From Rhodococcus rhodnii (lineage in GTDB: Bacteria > Actinomycetota > Actinomycetes > Mycobacteriales > Pseudonocardiaceae), in assembly GCA_000720375.1 (NCBI GenBank), contig JOAA01000025.1:84943-148942 (forward strand): DNA of 64,000 bases, written 5' to 3'. Shown here one piece after another: positions 59,243-64,000 of the stretch. Numbering within the stretch: the first letter of the stretch is position 1; each line of letters opens with the position of its first letter. A program made the translations under genes and the position numbers. Under the pieces are notes generated by a model. That model did no database searches. It had not been told where the DNA came from and was given only the letters and a program-made list of their open reading frames with translations.

Positions 59243-62146
59243 ATGGCGATGGTCTTTGTCTGGTTCGCAGCCATGGTTTTCTGGCTGGTGTACCTCTTCG
59301 CCGACGGCCAGTTGCCGAACCTCGGCGCGGACGTGTGGGCGCTGGTCATCGCGGTCGGTCTGCCGCTGTGGACGATCATGCTCATGCTCACCCAGGTTCC
59401 ACGGCAACTGCGCAGGCTGCCGCAGATCCAGGGGATCCAGTCACCCCAGACCGACCAGGCCACGCTCAACCGGTCAGCGGAGCGGCCCGGGACCGCGCTG
59501 TCGGACCTCGGCGGTATCGACGACGCCGCGAAGAACCTGGCCCCGGTGATCTCGTGGCTGCGTACGCCAACAGGCCAACTCGGCGACAACGTGGCGAGGG
59601 CGACGCTGATCACCGGCCCGTCCGGATGCGGCAAGACCACACTGGCCAAGGCGATCGCAGGTGAGGCCGGTGTCCCGCTGTTCGTCTACAACGGCGGCGA
59701 GTTCCACGAACTGTTGATCGGCATGGGATCGGCGCGGATGCGTGCGGCATTCGCTGAAGCCAGGGCAAAGGCGAGCAACAGCAGACCTTGTGTGCTGTTG
59801 ATCGATCAGATCGACCTCATCGCCACCGCACGCCCGGACATCGCAGGCTCGAACCCGATCGACAGCGGCGGGTCGGAGGCCCAGCGCGCCATGTCGAAGC
59901 TGTTGGAAGAGTTGGACGACCTCGGCAACAACGGCCGGGTCTACGTCGTGGCCACCACGAGCCGGCCGCGGGTGCTCGATTCCGCGTTGTTCGGCCCCAC
60001 CCGTTTCGATCTGCGGATCGACCTGGATCTGCCCGATGAAGAACAACGCGCCGAGATACTCCACAAACATCTCAAGCAACGGCCGCTCGCGCACACGCTC
60101 GGGATCACCGATATCGCCAAGGGCGTCGCCGGGTTCACCGGGGCGGAGCTGGCCCAGTTGGTGCGCTGGGCGGTGGACGCGGCCAAGAAACGGCTGCTGG
60201 CCGACGGCCACCCGCTGTTGCCCGATCACCCGCTGCAGCTGGACGACTTCGTCCAGGCCAAGACCTTGATCCTGCCCAAGGTCGACACAGTGCCTCCCGC
60301 GCGTGTCGTCGAGCACCTCGACCACCGGGTGGAAGGACAGCGCACGGCGAAGCAGCGGCTTGGCGTCGCGGTCAGCAACCACTATCTGCGGCTCGCCGCC
60401 GCCAACACCTTCACCTCGCTGCCCACCGAGATCAAGAAGTCGAACGTGCTCATCACCGGGCCGACCGGCACCGGCAAGACGATGCTCATCGAGACCATCG
60501 CCGACTACTTGCAGGTGCCGTTCGTGCTGGGGAACGCGACCGTGCTGAGCCAGACCGGACACCTGGGGACCAACGTCGAGCAGTTGCTGTACCAGTTGCT
60601 GGCCGCTGCTCAGTTCAACCTGCGCCGAGCCGAGTACGGCATCGTCTGCATCGACGAGTTCGACAAGCTCGCCTTCAACCAGGGCGAGCGCACCAGGTCC
60701 AACGGTGCTGCCGTGCAACAGGAACTGCTCAAGCTGGTCGAGGGCACCGTGGTCGAAGTGCCCAAGAGTGGCGGGCGCAGCAGCGGACAGGCCAGCGAGG
60801 TGTACCAGGTGAACACCCGCAACATGCTGTTCGTCGGGCTCGGGGCGTTCATCGGCCTGGAGACCTGCGTGGCCAGGCGGCTGGCCGTGCCCGCAACCGG
60901 CGAATTAGCCACTCAGGCGCTTTCGGAGGACCTCGTCGAATACGGGTTCCTGCCCGAACTGATCGGGCGGTTCCCCGTGATCACCGCCACCGAGGCACTC
61001 GACGACCACGAGATGGTGCGGATCATGGGCAATCCCCGCAACGGCCTGGTCACCGAGTACCGGACGCTGCTTGCGCTGCACGGTTGGGAAAACCCCGTCT
61101 TCACCGACGACGCACTGCTGCGCATCGCCGCCGAGGCCCGCCACCGCGGTGTCGGCGCCCGCGCGCTACGCAGCGTCATGGAACAGGTCCTCGCCGACGT
61201 GATGTACAGCGATCCCGCGTCGCGCCAAGCAAGTCGGCTGATCGTGGACGAGGAACTGGTCGAGCGGGAACTGAACCGGACAGGATCGGCCTCACCGCCG
61301 GTGTCCAAGGCAAAGAGCCTGACCCCGCGCAAGATCGTGACAGCACTGGAGAAGAAGGTACCGGGCAACGCCGGCACCCGGGAACTGCTCGCCACACTCA
61401 GCTGGCACCACTACGCCAACCCCACCGACACAACCAGAAACGCGGCGCTGCTCGTCGACCCATATCTGGCTCAACGACGCGCGCTCGCCCAGGCACTGGC
61501 CGATATCTGGGGCGTCCCCCTGGCAGTCCTGGACGCCGACCAATTCGCCGAGGCCGACATCAGCCAGTGGTACGCCAACGCCGTCAACGACCTGATGCAC
61601 TGCGCCGGCCACCAACCCGCGGCTGCCAGAAGCGGAATCTTATTGTGCGACAACATCGACCGGCTGCTGGCTCGATCGTCCAGCCAGTCGACTGGCTTCC
61701 TGCGCGCCACCGCACCACTGCGGGAAGGGCGTCCACTCCGATTCCCAGGCCCGGACGAAACACCCGTATCGTTTCCCACCGCAGAAATCCTGCCCATATT
61801 CGCGGGCAGCTTCCGCCCAGCGGGCGACAGCTCAGGAAACGGTGAGGTCGACTACTCGCCCGGGCAGCTGCTGCACCGGCTCAACCGCGATTACGCACTG
61901 CCCGATGGCCTGATGATCACCGTCACGGACCTGCGGCTGACTGGCGACGAGCTCGCCAAGGCAATCCAGCACCACGATGACGCAATCCGCCGCAAATACC
62001 GTCACCTGCTCGAATTCCGGCACGTCGTGGTGACTCGGACCGACGAGGACTACCGCGCCCTGGCCCGCCGGGCGCTCGACGACCAATGGAACCTGGCCGA
62101 CGTCCCCCTGCACCTGGAAACAATGTTACTGGAACAGCTCGGCTAG
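59243..62146 (+). CDS. Membrane-anchored protein with three AAA modules (FtsH-like, ClpX-like, degenerate)
   Basis: 967 residues; ATG with GGGG 6 nt upstream. Two N-terminal membrane segments (about 3-20 and 31-50). AAA-1, FtsH-like: Walker A GPSGCGKTT (from 125), but Walker B reads VLLIDQID with Gln189 in place of the catalytic Glu. AAA-2, ClpX-like: GPTGTGKT (406-413), IVCIDEFDKLA (Asp471, Glu472), arginine-finger region LIGRFP, sensor-2 region GVGARALRSV. AAA-3 (about 700-967) repeats the ClpX layout with lost motifs: LVDPYLAQRRAL for Walker A (about 737) and ILLCDNIDRL for Walker B (803-804). So only AAA-2 looks fully active. No protease domain; the CHAT protein is the probable partner. 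The TAG stop is formed at an IS insertion, so the original C-terminus may have been longer. Confidence 0.92.
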   Translation: MAMVFVWFAAMVFWLVYLFADGQLPNLGADVWALVIAVGLPLWTIMLMLTQVPRQLRRLPQIQGIQSPQTDQATLNRSAERPGTALSDLGGIDDAAKNLAPVISWLRTPTGQLGDNVARATLITGPSGCGKTTLAKAIAGEAGVPLFVYNGGEFHELLIGMGSARMRAAFAEARAKASNSRPCVLLIDQIDLIATARPDIAGSNPIDSGGSEAQRAMSKLLEELDDLGNNGRVYVVATTSRPRVLDSALFGPTRFDLRIDLDLPDEEQRAEILHKHLKQRPLAHTLGITDIAKGVAGFTGAELAQLVRWAVDAAKKRLLADGHPLLPDHPLQLDDFVQAKTLILPKVDTVPPARVVEHLDHRVEGQRTAKQRLGVAVSNHYLRLAAANTFTSLPTEIKKSNVLITGPTGTGKTMLIETIADYLQVPFVLGNATVLSQTGHLGTNVEQLLYQLLAAAQFNLRRAEYGIVCIDEFDKLAFNQGERTRSNGAAVQQELLKLVEGTVVEVPKSGGRSSGQASEVYQVNTRNMLFVGLGAFIGLETCVARRLAVPATGELATQALSEDLVEYGFLPELIGRFPVITATEALDDHEMVRIMGNPRNGLVTEYRTLLALHGWENPVFTDDALLRIAAEARHRGVGARALRSVMEQVLADVMYSDPASRQASRLIVDEELVERELNRTGSASPPVSKAKSLTPRKIVTALEKKVPGNAGTRELLATLSWHHYANPTDTTRNAALLVDPYLAQRRALAQALADIWGVPLAVLDADQFAEADISQWYANAVNDLMHCAGHQPAAARSGILLCDNIDRLLARSSSQSTGFLRATAPLREGRPLRFPGPDETPVSFPTAEILPIFAGSFRPAGDSSGNGEVDYSPGQLLHRLNRDYALPDGLMITVTDLRLTGDELAKAIQHHDDAIRRKYRHLLEFRHVVVTRTDEDYRALARRALDDQWNLADVPLHLETMLLEQLG

Positions 62147-62354
62147 TGTCGCGTGATCCTTATGGTGCTACTTTGCGTTGTTGTTGAGCAGCTTCTTGAC
62201 GCTAGCCTGGACGAGGCGGACCTTGGCCAGGATTTCCTCGGCGGTGGCGGTCCAGGTGAAGGGCTTGCCGTTGGCGTTCCAGTGGTCGATGTAGTTCCGG
62301 ATCTGTCCGATGAGGACTTTGACCGAGGTGAAGGTGCCGCGGCGGATGGCCTGG
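62146..62354 (-). mobile_element. IS630 remnant: end repeat and transposase C-terminus
   Basis: After a TA at 62144-62145 comes an IS end beginning GTGTCGCGTGATCC. On the minus strand, bases 62354-62168 encode the last 60-odd residues of an IS630 transposase (IRNYIDHWNANGKPFTW, then a TAG stop). The rest is missing to the right. The end matches that at 53497, so the two are from closely related copies. Confidence 0.8.
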
Positions 62355-62424
62355 CCTCACACCCACAGCACAACCTGTGATCCCATTTCCTGTCCCCACA
62401 CCACAATCACCACAACTGAAGCGC

Positions 62425-62520
62425 TGCCCTATCCGCCGCTTCCACACCGCACGAACACGAACACACCCTCGCGTCGCCGGCATCACCCGCACCGCCAACA
62501 ACTCAAAACACCAACCGTCA
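62425..62520 (+). pseudogene. Fragment of an integrase C-terminal tail
   Basis: RRFHTARTRTHPRVAG resembles the tails of the integrases ending at 42227 (RRHTARTRSHPHVAG) and 53080 (PHVAG context). It is a short remnant of a further integrase copy, joined to the IS remnant. Confidence 0.55.
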
Positions 62521-63248
62521 TCACGAGTCCGCTTCACCGGAACGCGATTCTCTCCCGATCAGACAACATATAGACGTCATCGACGCCCAGGCGCTCCAAC
62601 AACCCACGTGGCAGACAACGACTCCCCACATAAACGCGCTACGGATAGCCGTTACCACGCGACGATCATTCGTCTTGATCACAGTCAATACCTCGGAATG
62701 TACCGAATAGACAGATTATCCGTCCGTGATGCAACACGTAGACAGCCCATACCCTTCAGGAGCACACCGCTAGGCCCTCAAAGGAAGCACAACCGGCCAA
62801 CCCGATCCGTTCAACAACACAACACCACCAGAGCAGACCACCGTCGCAGCAACGTTCTAGGAGAACCAGACACGCACATGCCGAGAATGGGAACCCTGGT
62901 AATCGGCGCGGAAGAAACTCAAGCCGCAGCAACCCAAGTAGGGGAGAACCTACCCGTTCGAGCACACCAAGGCCGATCACGGAAAGTAGCACTCGGCGCG
63001 TCGCAAGCCGCACCCGTTGATCATCCTCATAGGACACTAGAGCTTTACCCGAGCGTCACGTTCGGACGGTCCTATGACGTGGTTCATGACATGGACCGGC
63101 CAAAACTAGGTATCGGCAGGGTATTATGAGACGGTCCCTGAGAACGTAAGAGCTGGTCGGTGCGGTAGATGTTGGTGTCCGCCGCCCGGGAGATGCATTC
63201 ACCCGTCGAATCCCACGGTCGGCGTCGCGGACTGGGGGTGTGTGCACC
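62521..63248. other. Decayed intergenic stretch with an element-end repeat
   Basis: No confident gene. A frame from 62881 has AGGAG 14 nt upstream, too far to be convincing. Bases 63071-63180 are the homologue of the island end at 50613-50720, and 63182-63230 resembles the region upstream of the second integrase. They may form a degenerate element end. Confidence 0.5.
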
Positions 63249-63569
63249 GTGACATCCTTGGTGAACACTGCCGGCCGCCGTACTCGCCGTCGCGGCGGCA
63301 TCGACATTTTGCCCAGCGGATCACTGCGCGTCCGCGTCTACGCCGGTCTCGCCCTGGACACGAGGCGACCGCGCTACCTGTCCGAGACTGTCCCGTCAGG
63401 ACCAGACGCTGAGCAGAAAGCGGAACAGGCCCGCCTGCGACTGATCTGCACCGTGGACAAGCAACGCGGGCTGTGGCTCAATGCCACCCTCGACGAGCTG
63501 ATCACCCGGCACATCGCCCTCATGCCCGGCGCCACCACGACCAAGACCACCTACCGCAGCTACCACAAC
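63249..63569 (+). pseudogene. Third integrase copy, truncated after the N-terminal domain
   Basis: From GTG 63249 the frame matches the second integrase (ILPSGSLRVRVYAGLALD, AEQKAEQARLRLI, TLDELITRHIALMPGATTTK) with the reading frame intact across the site where that copy is shifted. Similarity stops near 63569 after TYRSYHNN, and the catalytic domain is missing. Confidence 0.8.
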
Positions 63570-63903
63570 AACCCTGGAAATCAGTCGTTGAGTGTCTACG
63601 GTCAAGGGATGCTCGTTGCCCAAACGACTGTTGGCAGGTCCACAGAAAGTCCGAAAGCTCTGTCCGCACGTGCAACGTGTTGAGAAGCGGTAGGTTCAGT
63701 GCCCCCAAGCTGCCGCTGCGTGCCATCAGTATCGCCGTCCATACCGGAACCAAGGCGCACAGAGCGAATACTTGAGACGGCCATCCAGAAAGTCCACTAT
63801 TAGACGGTATGCCTCATTGGCGATGAGTCGCATCCTTGATGAACTCCGGCGTGGGCCGAGGTGACCCTGCGGCCCACACCGTTCGGTTCATGTCGTTCGC
63901 AGC
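63570..63903. other. Gene-free stretch at the right edge of the mobile region
   Basis: 334 bases of lower GC than the neighbours. Short frames on both strands have no recognisable sequence. The junction between mobile DNA and old chromosome is probably here; I see no tRNA or clear direct repeat. Confidence 0.5.
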
Positions 63904-64000
63904 TCAGCGGATGAGTGCCAATGGTGTCTTCCAGATGCCGCGGCCGTGGGTCGCGGCGTAGAGGTTTCCGTCGGTAGAGGCGTGCAGGTCGTACACCGAA
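63904..64000 (-). CDS. C-terminal end of a beta-propeller (BNR/sialidase-like) protein
   Basis: The last 31 codons before a TGA stop are visible; the gene continues beyond the window. LYAATHGRGIWK is the typical closing blade of secreted BNR-repeat or sialidase-like propellers. It suggests normal chromosome resumes here. Confidence 0.7.
   Translation of the reverse strand, partial: SVYDLHASTDGNLYAATHGRGIWKTPLALIR

Noticed and set aside
53497..62354. Composite transposon carrying the CHAT/AAA module
   Set aside because: The two IS fragments have their outer ends both on the left side, not at the two outer limits, and neither is complete.

Overview
The window is high-GC actinobacterial DNA. 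Gene content and order (atp operon next to a WecA-like transferase, glyA, a Sua5/TsaC protein, prmC, prfA, rpmE, rho, thrB-thrC-hom-lysA, nrtL), frequent GTG/TTG starts and several apparently leaderless genes suit a filamentous actinomycete, probably of the Pseudonocardiaceae. The family is inference; the class is well supported.

Region 1 (1-30410) is ordinary chromosome. From the left: a secreted metalloprotease cut by the window edge, a 133-bp nested palindrome, the F1Fo ATP synthase operon without a visible epsilon gene (atpC), an AtpI-like protein, a cell-wall sugar-phosphate transferase, serine hydroxymethyltransferase, a threonylcarbamoyl-AMP synthase, translation termination genes, L31, Rho, and a translationally coupled aspartate-family operon. 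Then come two DUF3105 genes with a DUF305 gene, a ROK regulator with a palindromic candidate operator, and a CDF metal exporter.

Region 2 (30485-50771) is a 20.3-kb integrated island. It begins at the 3' end of tRNA-Arg(CCG) (30411-30485), and the last 48 bp shared with that tRNA recur at 50724-50771, an att duplication. It holds an intact IS630-type element, a 1355-residue Hsp90-like (GHKL) ATPase with seven C-terminal helical repeats, a subtilisin-like protease coupled to an AAA ATPase, a tyrosine integrase fused to a GntR-type winged helix, and a complete four-gene Wadjet (JetABCD) operon, an SMC-type anti-plasmid system.

Region 3 (50772-about 63600) is a second, decayed mobile region. 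It carries a frameshifted integrase-GntR gene, a truncated integrase copy, a probable integrase tail fragment, two IS630 ends, and an apparently intact four-gene module: a small Cys-containing protein plus a membrane protein on the minus strand, and divergently a 1284-residue TPR-CHAT protease plus a 967-residue protein with three AAA modules (FtsH-like with a natural Walker B Glu-to-Gln change, intact ClpX-like, and a degenerate ClpX-like copy). I consider this module, and the Hsp90/subtilisin/AAA set of region 2, the best candidates for little-described conflict systems.

The last 97 bases are the C-terminal end of a beta-propeller (BNR/sialidase-like) gene, so ordinary chromosome may resume near 63.9 kb.
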